Of a stretch of DNA of 64,000 bases, positions 9,132 to 17,250 are shown one piece after another (position 1 is the first letter of the stretch; every line of letters starts with the position of its first letter). The DNA is from Selenomonadales bacterium 4137-cl. GTDB taxonomy: Bacteria; Bacillota; Negativicutes; Sporomusales; UBA7701. The translations under genes were made by a program, and so were the position numbers. A model generated the notes under the pieces. That model made no database searches. It saw nothing but the letters and a program-made list of their open reading frames with translations, and was not told the DNA's origin. The DNA lies in contig JAUOZS010000001.1 in assembly GCA_032334055.1 (NCBI GenBank), positions 248,001-312,000 of the forward strand. The letters run 5' to 3'.

Positions 9132-9473
9132 ATGGCGCAAGATATAATGACGAGGCTCACGGCGGAGTTCCTGAAATCGATAGCCCACCCTGCCCGCGTT
9201 AGGATTCTGCGGCTGTTGGCGCCGGGAGAGCGTTGCGTGTGCGAGCTGATCGCCGGCATCGATATCGAGCAGTCCAATCTTTCTCAGCACCTGAGCGTAT
9301 TGAAGAAACAGGGGATTATCGACTCGCGCAAGGAAGGGACGAAAGTGTTCTACCGGATATTGCATCCCTCGGTGCTGGAGGTGCTCGGTGCGGTCGAGAA
9401 GACGCTTGACGAACAGATAAGCGAAAGCCATAAACGCCTGAGCAGGCTGAAGAGAGGAGAACGAGACATATGA
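9132..9473 (+). CDS. ArsR/SmtB-family transcriptional repressor
   Basis: 113-residue winged-helix repressor. The recognition region contains SNLSQHLSVLKKQGII, typical of the ArsR DNA-binding helix, and a CVC pair at Cys35/Cys37 just ahead of it (ERCVCELI) resembles the metal(loid)-binding ELCVCDL motif of arsenic/cadmium sensors. ATG at 9132 has an AGGAAGG site. Its last four bases overlap the next ATG, so it is co-translated with the thioredoxin-fold protein. It probably represses its own operon and perhaps the permease, de-repressing when a thiophilic metal(loid) binds; the true inducer is unknown. Confidence 0.85.
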   Translation: MAQDIMTRLTAEFLKSIAHPARVRILRLLAPGERCVCELIAGIDIEQSNLSQHLSVLKKQGIIDSRKEGTKVFYRILHPSVLEVLGAVEKTLDEQISESHKRLSRLKRGERDI

Positions 9474-9700
9474 AAATCGAGGTCTTGGGGATGGGGTGCC
9501 AGAAATGCGCCACCCTGTACGAGAACACTAGGCAGGCAGTGGCGGAGCTTGGCCTGTCCGCGGAGATCGTCAAAGTTGAGGACATCAAGGAGATAATGAA
9601 GTTCGGAGTTATGAGCACCCCCGCCCTGGCGGTGGACGGAGTGGTGAAGGCGGCCGGCAAGGTGCTGACGAAGGAAGATATCAAGAAAATTCTCGCCTGA
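9470..9700 (+). CDS. Small redox-active thioredoxin-fold protein (MTH895/TM0996 type)
   Basis: 76-residue minimal thioredoxin-fold protein with a CQKC redox motif at residues 10-13, and a cis-proline loop (MSTPALAVDG) later. Such proteins are half the size of thioredoxin and are frequently encoded between an ArsR-like repressor and a DUF318/ArsP-like permease, as here. It overlaps the repressor by four bases (ATGA). It may reduce or deliver a thiol-reactive substrate to the permease; that role is inference. Confidence 0.85.
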   Translation: MKIEVLGMGCQKCATLYENTRQAVAELGLSAEIVKVEDIKEIMKFGVMSTPALAVDGVVKAAGKVLTKEDIKKILA

Positions 9701-9780
9701 TAAGGGGCAAGTGCAGGCCGCTACGGAACAATCCGGAGCGGCCGGATATCTTGCTTTTCAAAAAACGATAAATATGATAA

Positions 9781-9803
9781 ATTTATAATATAATAATAAT
9801 TTA
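9781..9803. promoter_or_regulatory. Second ArsR-like operator before the permease
   Basis: ATTTATAATAT at 9781-9791 is identical to the first 11 bases of the palindrome at 9083-9100, followed by a degenerate right half. It lies just upstream of the permease start, suggesting separate control by the same repressor. Confidence 0.4.
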
Positions 9804-9822
9804 AAAATGGAGCGTGGATTCC

Positions 9823-10989
9823 GTGTCTGAGAAACAAAAACTTATGGCGATAATCGCCGTATTTCTGTTGGCCTATTTCCTGCCGGCCGACCATGTGCGT
9901 TTTCAGAGCGCTGTTCTCGAAGCGTTCCGCATGGTCAACGATTATGCGCGCGAACACGTCCTGTTGTGTCTGGTGCCGGCGCTGTTCATCGCCGGCGCGA
10001 TCTCGACTTTCATCAGGCAGCAGGCGGTGATGCGTTACCTGGGGGCGGAGGCGAATAAGATTCTCGCCTACGGCGTCGCCGCGGTGTCGGGCACCATCCT
10101 CGCCGTTTGCTCGTGTACGGTACTGCCGTTGTTCGCGGGGATATACTCCCGGGGGGCGGGAATCGGCCCGGCTACCGCCTTTCTGTATTCCGGGCCGGCC
10201 ATCAACGTACTGGCGATAATCCTGACGGCGAGGGTGCTGGGGTCTGAAATGGGATTGGCCAGGGCGGTGGGCGCGGTGGTATTTTCGGTGGTGATCGGTC
10301 TGATTATGGCGTTCCTCTATAGGAAGGAAGAGGCCGCCAAGAAGGAAGCGTTCGTGTTGCCGGAGGGCGAGGAACCGCGGCGGGCGCTGTGGCAGGAAAT
10401 AGTGTACTTCGGCGGTATGGTGGCTTTCCTGGTGTTTGCCAACTGGGGCAAACCTGTCGAACCGGCCGGCTTTTTCGCGGCAGTGTACAATGTCAAGTGG
10501 ATTCTTGCGGGCGTCAGCCTTGTTGTGGTGGCATATACCTCGCTGGCCTGGTTCGACCGCGGCGAGCTTGGAGAGTGGCGCGACAGCGCCTGGTTTTTCA
10601 CCAAGCAGATCATGCCATTGCTCCTGGGTGGCGTGCTGGTCGCCGGGTTTCTGATGGGACGTCCCGGCCTTGACGCCGGCATTATACCGGACGATTACGT
10701 GATGATGCTGGTCGGCGGCAACAGCCTGCAGGCCAACCTGTTCGCCAGCGTTGCCGGCGCTTTCATGTATTTCGCGACACTCACCGAGGTGCCCATCCTG
10801 CAGGGCCTGATGGGCTCGGGCATGGGCAAGGGGCCCGCGCTGGCCTTGCTGCTGGCCGGTCCGGCGCTCAGCCTGCCGAGCATGCTTGTTTTGCGGCAGG
10901 TTATGGGGACGGAGAAAACGCTGGTCTATGTGACGCTGGTGGTGATTATGGCGTCGGCGACGGGAATGATGTACGGCGCTTGGTTTTAG
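9823..10989 (+). CDS. Permease of the DUF318/ArsP-like family
   Basis: 388-residue polytopic membrane protein (from the GTG at 9823, which has a GGAG site ten bases upstream; the GTG at 9814 would leave almost no spacing). About eight to ten hydrophobic helices in two homologous halves are seen. The conserved AVCSCTVLPLFAGIY motif carries a Cys pair inside the membrane, as in ArsP organoarsenical and related metal efflux permeases, with SGPAINVLAI following. Together with the ArsR and thioredoxin-fold genes it forms a three-gene unit likely exporting a thiophilic compound. Substrate not determinable. Confidence 0.85.
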   Translation: MSEKQKLMAIIAVFLLAYFLPADHVRFQSAVLEAFRMVNDYAREHVLLCLVPALFIAGAISTFIRQQAVMRYLGAEANKILAYGVAAVSGTILAVCSCTVLPLFAGIYSRGAGIGPATAFLYSGPAINVLAIILTARVLGSEMGLARAVGAVVFSVVIGLIMAFLYRKEEAAKKEAFVLPEGEEPRRALWQEIVYFGGMVAFLVFANWGKPVEPAGFFAAVYNVKWILAGVSLVVVAYTSLAWFDRGELGEWRDSAWFFTKQIMPLLLGGVLVAGFLMGRPGLDAGIIPDDYVMMLVGGNSLQANLFASVAGAFMYFATLTEVPILQGLMGSGMGKGPALALLLAGPALSLPSMLVLRQVMGTEKTLVYVTLVVIMASATGMMYGAWF

Positions 10990-11000
10990 GCGACGGCTGC

Positions 11001-11050
11001 AAAGGGATACAAAAAAGCTGGGGTCGATCCCAGCTTTTTTGTATCCCTTT
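11001..11050. terminator. Bidirectional terminator
   Basis: Perfect 22-bp inverted repeat (11001-11022 and 11029-11050) with A6 and T6 tracts within the stem, between the converging permease and hydrolase genes. The hydrolase stop codon begins at its edge. Confidence 0.85.
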
Positions 11051-11886
11051 CATACAGAGGCGGCGAATGCCTGCAGTTCCCGGTTGAAACGGGGCGCGTG
11101 CTCCCAGAAGGTGTTGTGTCCGGCTTCCGGGTAGAAGGAAATCTTCGCGTTGGGCAGCAAGGCGGCGTTGTGTTCGGCGTGGCGGGGGAGAATAACGGCG
11201 TCTTCGGTGCCATGGGTGATGAGGAAAGGTTTTTGGAGAGTCGGCAACAGGTCGTCATTACCCGTGGCACGGCTCATCAGCCCCTGGCGGACGTAGGGCG
11301 GGACGACGGCGTTGAAGCCGAGGAACAGGTAGTATTCCTCCGGCGGGAGGGGGTTGTAGGTGCAGAGCTTGAGGAATCTGGCGAGGCCGTCGACAGCTTC
11401 GGTGATATCGCCGGAAAACATCGCCTGACGAAGGGGGAGGTACTTTTCGCCGGTGGCGGCGATGGCTGCGGGCGTGCCGATGCAGGTTCTGGCGCCGACG
11501 AGGTTGACGCCGGCGATGCCGTCCTCGCCGTAATGGCGGAGGTAATCGAGAACGATCAGGCCGGCGTAGGACCAGCCGACAAGGACAGGGCGCTCGAGCC
11601 GCAGGGCGTCGATGACGGCGGCGATATCTTCCGCCCACAGCCGTGATTCGCCATAGGCGTCGCGGGGCTTGTCGGAAAGTCCGTGACCGCGGTTGTCGAG
11701 CGTTATGAGGCGGAATTCGTCTGCCAGGGAGGAGTTGGTCTGTTTCGCCCATACCAACCTACACTGGTTGAACCCGTGGATGAAAAGGATCGGTCGGCCG
11801 TCGGCGCGACCCGTCTCTTCTACATAAAGGCTTACTCCGCCGCCGCCGGCGACCCGATGGCTGGCAACAGAATGAGTTTTTGCCAT
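11050..11886 (-). CDS. Alpha/beta-fold hydrolase
   Basis: 278-residue cytosolic alpha/beta hydrolase. The oxyanion HGF motif (LFIHGFNQ), the nucleophile elbow GWSYAG, an acid in GTEDAVILP and the His in AGHNTFWEH give a complete catalytic triad. A cap region of about 70 residues separates core strands. The ATG has a GGGAGG site nine bases upstream. No neighbour points to a substrate; esterase, haloperoxidase-like or C-C hydrolase activities are all compatible. Confidence 0.85.
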   Translation of the reverse strand: MAKTHSVASHRVAGGGGVSLYVEETGRADGRPILFIHGFNQCRLVWAKQTNSSLADEFRLITLDNRGHGLSDKPRDAYGESRLWAEDIAAVIDALRLERPVLVGWSYAGLIVLDYLRHYGEDGIAGVNLVGARTCIGTPAAIAATGEKYLPLRQAMFSGDITEAVDGLARFLKLCTYNPLPPEEYYLFLGFNAVVPPYVRQGLMSRATGNDDLLPTLQKPFLITHGTEDAVILPRHAEHNAALLPNAKISFYPEAGHNTFWEHAPRFNRELQAFAASV

Positions 11887-12093
11887 GATTTCGGCCTCCC
11901 GTTCATGTTCGGTTTGCGTCCGCCTTCAAGCAAGAGGACGAAGGCGGTCTGCCGTCAGTTTAATGCTAGACCTGCGGGCGGCGGTTGTCAAGGACGGGGT
12001 TTTGCAGGATATTGGCCCATGCCGGGCAGAATAAAACAGTTACCGGGCGGAGTGTTAGCTATAAACGGGGCGGCAGCGCGAGTGCCAATTGGT

Positions 12094-13569
12094 TCACGTG
12101 CCGCAAAAGGTCCGGTAAGGGCAGGCGGATGGCTCCGGGGGCGTGGAGTATTCGGTCTGTGCGGCGGAGTAGGCGAAGGGTACTGACAAAACGTCGATGA
12201 GTCGCTCCATCACGGAGTAGTCGCCGTGTTTCACCGCACTCTCGAGCGCGGCCTCGACCCGGTGGTTGCGGGGAATTATTGCCGGGTTGGTGTCGCGCAT
12301 AAGCTGTTTCGCCGCGGCGGCAGGCTGTTCCTGCCTTCCGAGTCTTGCCAGCCAGCGCTCGCGCCAGCCGGCAAACTCAAGGCCGGCGAACATACCATGT
12401 TCCCCCGGCTCATCGGCGGTCAACGTCCGGAAAGTATTGGTATAGTCGGCCCGATGCTTCTGCATCAAGCCGAGAAGGTCTTCGAAAAGATCGTTATCGC
12501 CAGTTTCCTCGTTGAACAGCCCCAGTTTCGCCCTCATACCCGCGAGCCAGTTGCGTTGATACAACTCTGGATATGTGGAAAGCGCATCTTGAGCAAGCTT
12601 TATCGCCAGCGCCTCTTCGGGATGCAGCAACGGCAGCAGGGTTTCGGCGAAGCGAGCGAGATTCCAGCCGGCGATGTGTGGTTGATTACCGTACGCATAC
12701 CGTCCGTTGACGTCGATGGAACTGAACACGGTAGCCGGGTCATAGGTATCCATAAAGGCGCAGGGGCCGTAATCAATAGTTTCACCGCTAAGGGTCATGT
12801 TGTCAGTGTTCATCACCCCATGGACGAAACCGACCAACTGCCATTTGGCGATCAGCGCGGCCTGGCGCTCAATCACAGCGTTCAGCAGGGAAAGATAGCG
12901 GTTTTCATCAAGCGGGACGGTTGGGAAATGACGCCTGAGCGTATAGTCGGCCAGGATCCGGAGATCGTCGGTGGTCCCCCTGGTTAGGGCATACTGGAAG
13001 GTACCGACGCGAAGATGGCTGGCCGCCACCCGGGTAAGAACCGCGCCAGGCAGCATGGTTTCCCGGACTACGTTTTCACCGGTCGACACCACGGCGAGGC
13101 TGCGGGTTGTGGAAATGTCTAAGGCATGCATCGCTTCACTGATGATGTACTCGCGCAGCATCGGCCCGAGTGCCGCTCGGCCGTCGCCACCACGGGAATA
13201 CGGCGTTCTTCCCGAGCCCTTCAGTTGGATATCTAGCCGTTCGCCTTCGGGAGTAAGCTGCTCGCCAAGTAGAAGGGCCCGGCCATCCCCCAGTATGGTG
13301 AAATGCCCGAATTGGTGCCCCGCGTAAGTCTGAGCGAGCGGCACCGCGCCTTCGGGCACCCGATTGCCGGCAAGCGTGGCCACTCCTTCGTCGCTTTGCA
13401 GCGCCTGAATATCAAGTCCGAGAGTTGCGGCCAAGGGACGGTTAAGAATAACCAATTTTGGCGATCGCACGGGCGTGGGGTCGAGGATGCGGAAAAAAGG
13501 TTTCGGCAGTCGGGCGTAACTATTGTCTAGGTTCCAACCGGTCGTTGTAGCTGTTTGCGCTTTTGTCAT
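12094..13569 (-). CDS. selO: SelO/YdiU protein adenylyltransferase
   Basis: 491-residue pseudokinase-fold enzyme of the SelO (YdiU) family, which transfers AMP from ATP to Ser, Thr or Tyr of target proteins and is linked to redox stress. Recognised by the long N-terminal signature ([12 protein letters not shown]), the nucleotide loop region [20 protein letters not shown], and [20 protein letters not shown] with its metal-binding Asn and Asp. The C-terminus ends TFCGT, with Cys where vertebrate SelO has selenocysteine. Preceded by an excellent AAGGAGG site. Length is normal for the bacterial family. Single gene, no operon partners. Confidence 0.95.
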   Translation of the reverse strand: MTKAQTATTTGWNLDNSYARLPKPFFRILDPTPVRSPKLVILNRPLAATLGLDIQALQSDEGVATLAGNRVPEGAVPLAQTYAGHQFGHFTILGDGRALLLGEQLTPEGERLDIQLKGSGRTPYSRGGDGRAALGPMLREYIISEAMHALDISTTRSLAVVSTGENVVRETMLPGAVLTRVAASHLRVGTFQYALTRGTTDDLRILADYTLRRHFPTVPLDENRYLSLLNAVIERQAALIAKWQLVGFVHGVMNTDNMTLSGETIDYGPCAFMDTYDPATVFSSIDVNGRYAYGNQPHIAGWNLARFAETLLPLLHPEEALAIKLAQDALSTYPELYQRNWLAGMRAKLGLFNEETGDNDLFEDLLGLMQKHRADYTNTFRTLTADEPGEHGMFAGLEFAGWRERWLARLGRQEQPAAAAKQLMRDTNPAIIPRNHRVEAALESAVKHGDYSVMERLIDVLSVPFAYSAAQTEYSTPPEPSACPYRTFCGT

Positions 13570-13772
13570 CCTTCCTCCTTATCCCGGCCGCAATAGCCGT
13601 CGGCGAGCCTTGGTCGTGCCGCGATACAATTCGTATGTCGATTTTAGTATGGATCCGGGCAATTGAAATATGTCCGTCCCGGCAATGAGTAAAAAAGAAG
13701 GCGCTCGTGCCCAACGATTGCGAAGCGAAATCTCAGGCGGAAAAGAGTGCATTTCGGGGTGGAGGCTAACGA

Positions 13773-14078
13773 ATGGAACTTGTTATTGAGGGTGGGGCCA
13801 GGGAGTATATTATGGCCAAGGCACGTGACAGAAGCATTGCCCTGCGCGTCGTCGAGCGCCCCGGCGGGGTGTGAAGCGGCGGTAAATGCGGGGATAGTCC
13901 CCGTTTCCCGTCCGTGCGACTGGGTAAACCGCCGCGTAGCGAAACTTACGAACAAAGGGATGTGGACGGCATAACCGTCTATTACCGCGACAGCCTGTCA
14001 TCCGCATTCACACGGGTTACGGTAAAGGTCGAGAAGATTCTGTTCTTCAGGCGCCTCGTCGTTGCCGGCCAAAGGTAA
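13773..14078 (+). CDS. Candidate selenoprotein with in-frame TGA (HesB-like / CC-Se motif type)
   Basis: An ATG with a GGAGG site seven bases upstream opens a frame of 33 codons ending in TGA (13872-13874); the same frame then continues 67 sense codons to TAA at 14076. If TGA is read as selenocysteine the product is 101 residues with Sec at 34. Both sides look like one protein: ELVIEGGAREYIMAKARDRS before, and GKPPRSETYEQ, DVDGITVYYRDSL and EKILFFRRL after. From memory this pattern (Cys/Sec motif, GKP, VDGITVYY, FF near the end) fits the small HesB-like family that includes members called CC/Se motif (seleno)proteins. A Cys lies five codons after the TGA. The bases after the TGA fold into stems (see 13876-13935). 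It precedes a Cys-motif protein and an IscU-like scaffold. A disrupted gene is the alternative. Confidence 0.75.
13872..13874 (+). other. Predicted selenocysteine (UGA) codon
   Basis: In-frame TGA between two halves of a single coherent reading frame, preceded by PGGV and followed by SGGKC. Confidence 0.7.
13876..13935 (+). promoter_or_regulatory. Possible bacterial SECIS structure
   Basis: Two base after the TGA an 8-base arm GCGGCGGT (13876-13883) pairs perfectly with ACCGCCGC (13928-13935). Inside, CGGGGA (13889-13894) pairs with TCCCCG (13898-13903), with a possible extra G-U pair, leaving a 3-base loop about 21 bases from the TGA. Distance fits known bacterial SECIS elements; the tiny loop is not the textbook form, so the exact element is uncertain. 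Confidence 0.5.
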
Positions 14079-14261
14079 GGACTCCATGCCCGTCCCGGTT
14101 TTCCGCCCGGACGGCGTGTCGACAAATTAGGGTGATTAGGCAGGAATAGAGGGCCGAAGGTAAGAATTATTTCTGGCAATGGACGATCGCCTCCGGACGA
14201 GCCTGTTGTGGCTGCCGGAAATGCCGGAATTACCGCGCGGTCGGTCGGGAGGAGAAAAACT

Positions 14262-14723
14262 GTGGATAGTGAGCAGATGGATGTCAAACAATTAGCGGGG
14301 CAGCATTTCCGTGAGGGCTACAACTGTGCCGAGGCGGTTTTGCGGTCCTTCAACGCGGCGCTCGATCTGGGGCTGGGCGATGACGCCCTGAGGCTCGCCG
14401 CCGGCTTCGGGGGCGGCATCGGTCACTCTGGCTGCGTGTGCGGCGCGCTGGCGGCTTCGATTATGGTGCTGGGAGCGCTTCAGGGGCGGAGGAGCAACGA
14501 GGAGAACCGCGACGAAGCGTACCGTCTGAGCCAGGGTTTCCACGACCGTTTCAGCGGCAGCTTCGGCGGGACTTGCTGCCGGGCGCTCAATCCTCATCCG
14601 TTCGAGACCAGGGAGCATCTGCGCGGCTGCCTGAAAATCACCGGTCGAACAGCCGAGCTGCTTATGGATTATATCCGCGAAAACGGCATCGCCAAAAAGG
14701 ACCCTGGCCCACAAAGCCTTTAG
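14262..14723 (+). CDS. C_GCAxxG_C_C family protein
   Basis: 153-residue protein starting at GTG 14262 with a GGGAGGAG site seven bases upstream. The family pattern is visible: YNCAEAVL near the start, then GFGGGIGHSGCVCGALAASIM, GGTCCRAL and a late RGCLKIT cysteine. Members resemble the N-terminal part of split-Soret cytochromes without haem motifs and are thought to be redox or metal-binding proteins; function is not established. It lies 183 bases after the candidate selenoprotein and 91 bases before the IscU-like gene, all on one strand, so a shared role in iron-sulfur or selenium redox chemistry is plausible. Confidence 0.85.
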   Translation: MDSEQMDVKQLAGQHFREGYNCAEAVLRSFNAALDLGLGDDALRLAAGFGGGIGHSGCVCGALAASIMVLGALQGRRSNEENRDEAYRLSQGFHDRFSGSFGGTCCRALNPHPFETREHLRGCLKITGRTAELLMDYIRENGIAKKDPGPQSL

Positions 14724-14814
14724 TGTGGAGATGTAGTGCTTCGTTTGTATACTTGTCGGCTGGCAGGAGATCTTCGTTTTTCCCTTGTATATAATGATAG
14801 GGGGAGGGGATCTT

Positions 14815-15210
14815 ATGTATTCCGAGAAGGTAATGGAGCATTATATGATGCCGCGCAATGCCTGGCACATGCCGGAAGCGGACGGAGTGGGCTGCGTTTA
14901 CAGCGGCGAATGCGGCGACAAGTTTACGATGTTTATCCGCGTTTGCGGCGACATCATCCGGGATGTCAGCTTCCTGGCCAGCGGATGCGGGGCGGCAATC
15001 GCCGCCGGCAGTCTCACGACCATGCTCGCCAGAGGCAAGACCATCAAGGAGGCGCTTAAGATCACCGAAGAGGACGTGATCCGCGCCCTGGGCGGGCTGC
15101 CAGCGGCGAAACAGCACTGTTCCGACCTGAGTGTCAGCGCGCTGCAGACGGCGATAATGGATTACCTGGCGAAACAACAGCGTGAGATAAAAGAGTTTTT
15201 CGAGAATTAG
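14815..15210 (+). CDS. IscU/NifU-like iron-sulfur cluster scaffold
   Basis: 131-residue homolog of IscU and the N-terminal domain of NifU, on which [2Fe-2S]/[4Fe-4S] clusters are assembled. The three ligand cysteines are present in their contexts: SGECGDKF (with the conserved Asp), SGCGAAIAAGS and KQHCSD. The ATG at 14815 has a GGGGGAGGGG site; ten upstream in-frame codons lack one. No IscS-type desulfurase gene is adjacent, unlike standard isc/suf operons. The protein ends in a charged helix. A terminator follows. Confidence 0.9.
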   Translation: MYSEKVMEHYMMPRNAWHMPEADGVGCVYSGECGDKFTMFIRVCGDIIRDVSFLASGCGAAIAAGSLTTMLARGKTIKEALKITEEDVIRALGGLPAAKQHCSDLSVSALQTAIMDYLAKQQREIKEFFEN

Positions 15211-15239
15211 TCGCCTGCTTATACGAGCTGCGAAATAAC

Positions 15240-15278
15240 GCACCGGTACCCGGAAGGGTGCCGGTGCATCTTTGTTTC
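15240..15278 (+). terminator. Rho-independent terminator after the IscU-like gene
   Basis: 12-bp stem (15240-15251 with 15256-15267, one G-U pair, GGAA loop) followed by a T-rich stretch. Confidence 0.75.
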
Positions 15279-15321
15279 GGGCGGTTGCGGGACATGCGGC
15301 GGGCGGAAGGGCAGCACGCCG

Positions 15322-17250
15322 CTAGCGTTGTCCGAAATAGCGGAAGGCCAGCATCGTGATATCGTCCGACTGTTCGGCGCCGTCGGCGTGGGCGGCAACG
15401 GCCCCCGCCACCGCCCCCAGCAGGTCCTTACAGCTCAGGGACCTGTGCGTGGCCAGTTCTTTCGTCATCCTGTCGTCGCCGAACAGTTCTCCCCGGCAGT
15501 TCATCGCTTCGGTGACGCCGTCGGTGTAAAAGAACGCCGTGTCGCCCGGGGCCAGGAAGGCCTCACTCTCGGCGATCTGCAGTCCTTCCATGACTCCCAA
15601 AGCGGCCCCCTGCGTCTTGGGAAGATACTCCGAGCTGCCGTCGGCGCGCAGCACGCAGGGCAGGTTATGGCCGCCGTTCGCGAAGCGGCAGCGGCCGCTG
15701 GGCAGATGCACAACCAGGCAGAAGACGGTGACGAACATGCAGTAGTCGTTGTTCTGAGCAAGGTCGTCGTTAAGGTGGCGCAGTGCTTCGCCGGGAGAGT
15801 CGCCGTTCTGGAGGAAGGCTCTCAGCAGGGTGCGGGTGACCGCCATGAAGAGCGCCGCGGGAACGCCTTTGCCGGAAACGTCGCCGATGGCTACGCAAAT
15901 GTGCTCGTCGTCGGGCATGAAAAAGTCGTAGAAGTCTCCGCCCACCTGGCGGGCCGGGTTCATAACCGCGTATAGTTCGAACTCCCGCCGATTGGGGAAG
16001 GGGGGGAAGGTCTTGGGGACAAGGTCCATTTGGATATCGCGGGCGATCCTGAGCTCGCTTTCGATCCGCTCGCGGTTCGCCGCCGTCTGTTCCAGCATGG
16101 CGAGGTGGACCTTTAGTTCGTTGCGCATGGTGGTGAAGGACTCGGCCAGCCGGGCGACCTCATCCTTGCCGCGAAGCTCGGGAAGCGGCGCGTCGAGGTC
16201 TCCGGTGGCGAGGGTCCTGGCAGCCTTGTCCAGCTTTAGCAGCGGCCGGGTAATGGAGCGGGCGATGAACAGCATAACCGGCAGCAGCAGCAGGAACCCG
16301 ATCAGCCCGATCGCCGCTTCCTTGCGGCTAAGTTCGATGACTTTGGCGGTCATCGCCTCCTGGGGGAAGAATACTCCCAGCACCCAGCCGGTGGAAGAAA
16401 TCGGCTGATAAAGCAACCAGCCTTTTTCATCGCTGACAATGTTATCGTAGCGGATGTAGCCGCTGCGGCCTTTGACCATTTCGCGGCCAAGCTTGCGGAG
16501 GAGGGGGTTGCCTTGTTCCTCGGCGCGGCTGAAGATGTTTTCTTTAAGAATAAAGTTTTTCTGCGGATGGGCGACATAGGTGCCGTTGCGGGACAACAGA
16601 AAAGCGTAGCCGTTCTGCTCCAGCGGCAGAGACAGCAGGAGTTCGTGGAGCCATTCGAGCGATACGTCGCATTTTACGACGCCGATGAAGGAATTCTTGC
16701 CGGTCTGAGCATAAAGGGGCACGGAGTAGGTCACCATCAGTGTATCGTTGCCGCTGCCGGCCGAATGGGGCTCACTCCAGCAGGGAAGGAGGAGATTGCG
16801 CGGCAGGGCGTACCAGTCGGTAACGGTATAATTGGCGCCTCCGGCAGCGAGGTTGCCCCGGGCTACCCGGTTGCCGACCCGGTACACGGACGGGGAAACG
16901 CCGCCTCCGGCCCGGGCCATGTAAGCCGGCTCCCAAGCAACAGCGATCCCGGAAATCTCCTCATTATCGGCTAGTAAGCGCTCCAGCAGCGGGTAAAGGC
17001 CGTCCTGCGCATCGGGGCTCATTACCGTGGCCGCTGCCAGGCCGCCGGCCACTTTCTCCACCGTCGTTTCCACCGTTAGTATTCTGTTGGCGGTGGCGTT
17101 TGAAAGCTGCCAGGCCTTGGCTTCGAGTTCCTCCTCCAGCATATGGCGCGCCTCAAGGTATCCGTAGCCGATGACCGTCGCCAGGATTAAGGCGGCGGCG
17201 GCCAGTACAGAAGCGAACAAGCGCCAGCGGATACTCATGTTATGGAACAC
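15322..17250 (-). CDS. Membrane Cache-HAMP-PP2C (SpoIIE/RsbU-type) phosphatase
   Basis: 642-residue transmembrane serine/threonine phosphatase. A first membrane helix (about 11-30) is followed by an extracytoplasmic double-Cache-like sensor (about 35-280), a second helix (about 285-305), a HAMP linker, a coiled coil (ARDIQMDLVPKTFPP region) and a C-terminal PP2C domain with VGGDFYDFF, GDVSGKGVPAALFMA and FYTDGVTEAMN metal-site motifs. In partner-switching systems such phosphatases dephosphorylate a STAS antagonist. Its start overlaps the upstream binding-protein gene by 11 bases, so it is the last gene of a four-gene operon. The ligand sensed is unknown. Confidence 0.9.
   Translation of the reverse strand: MFHNMSIRWRLFASVLAAAALILATVIGYGYLEARHMLEEELEAKAWQLSNATANRILTVETTVEKVAGGLAAATVMSPDAQDGLYPLLERLLADNEEISGIAVAWEPAYMARAGGGVSPSVYRVGNRVARGNLAAGGANYTVTDWYALPRNLLLPCWSEPHSAGSGNDTLMVTYSVPLYAQTGKNSFIGVVKCDVSLEWLHELLLSLPLEQNGYAFLLSRNGTYVAHPQKNFILKENIFSRAEEQGNPLLRKLGREMVKGRSGYIRYDNIVSDEKGWLLYQPISSTGWVLGVFFPQEAMTAKVIELSRKEAAIGLIGFLLLLPVMLFIARSITRPLLKLDKAARTLATGDLDAPLPELRGKDEVARLAESFTTMRNELKVHLAMLEQTAANRERIESELRIARDIQMDLVPKTFPPFPNRREFELYAVMNPARQVGGDFYDFFMPDDEHICVAIGDVSGKGVPAALFMAVTRTLLRAFLQNGDSPGEALRHLNDDLAQNNDYCMFVTVFCLVVHLPSGRCRFANGGHNLPCVLRADGSSEYLPKTQGAALGVMEGLQIAESEAFLAPGDTAFFYTDGVTEAMNCRGELFGDDRMTKELATHRSLSCKDLLGAVAGAVAAHADGAEQSDDITMLAFRYFGQR

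Noticed and set aside
12094..13569. SelO as a selenoprotein
   Set aside because: The C-terminus is TFCGT followed by TGA; reading past the TGA gives no family-like sequence, and bacterial SelO normally uses Cys here.
13747..13974. 75-codon open frame starting at 13747 in another frame
   Set aside because: Overlaps the selenoprotein candidate in a different frame, lacks a ribosome site and family-like sequence.
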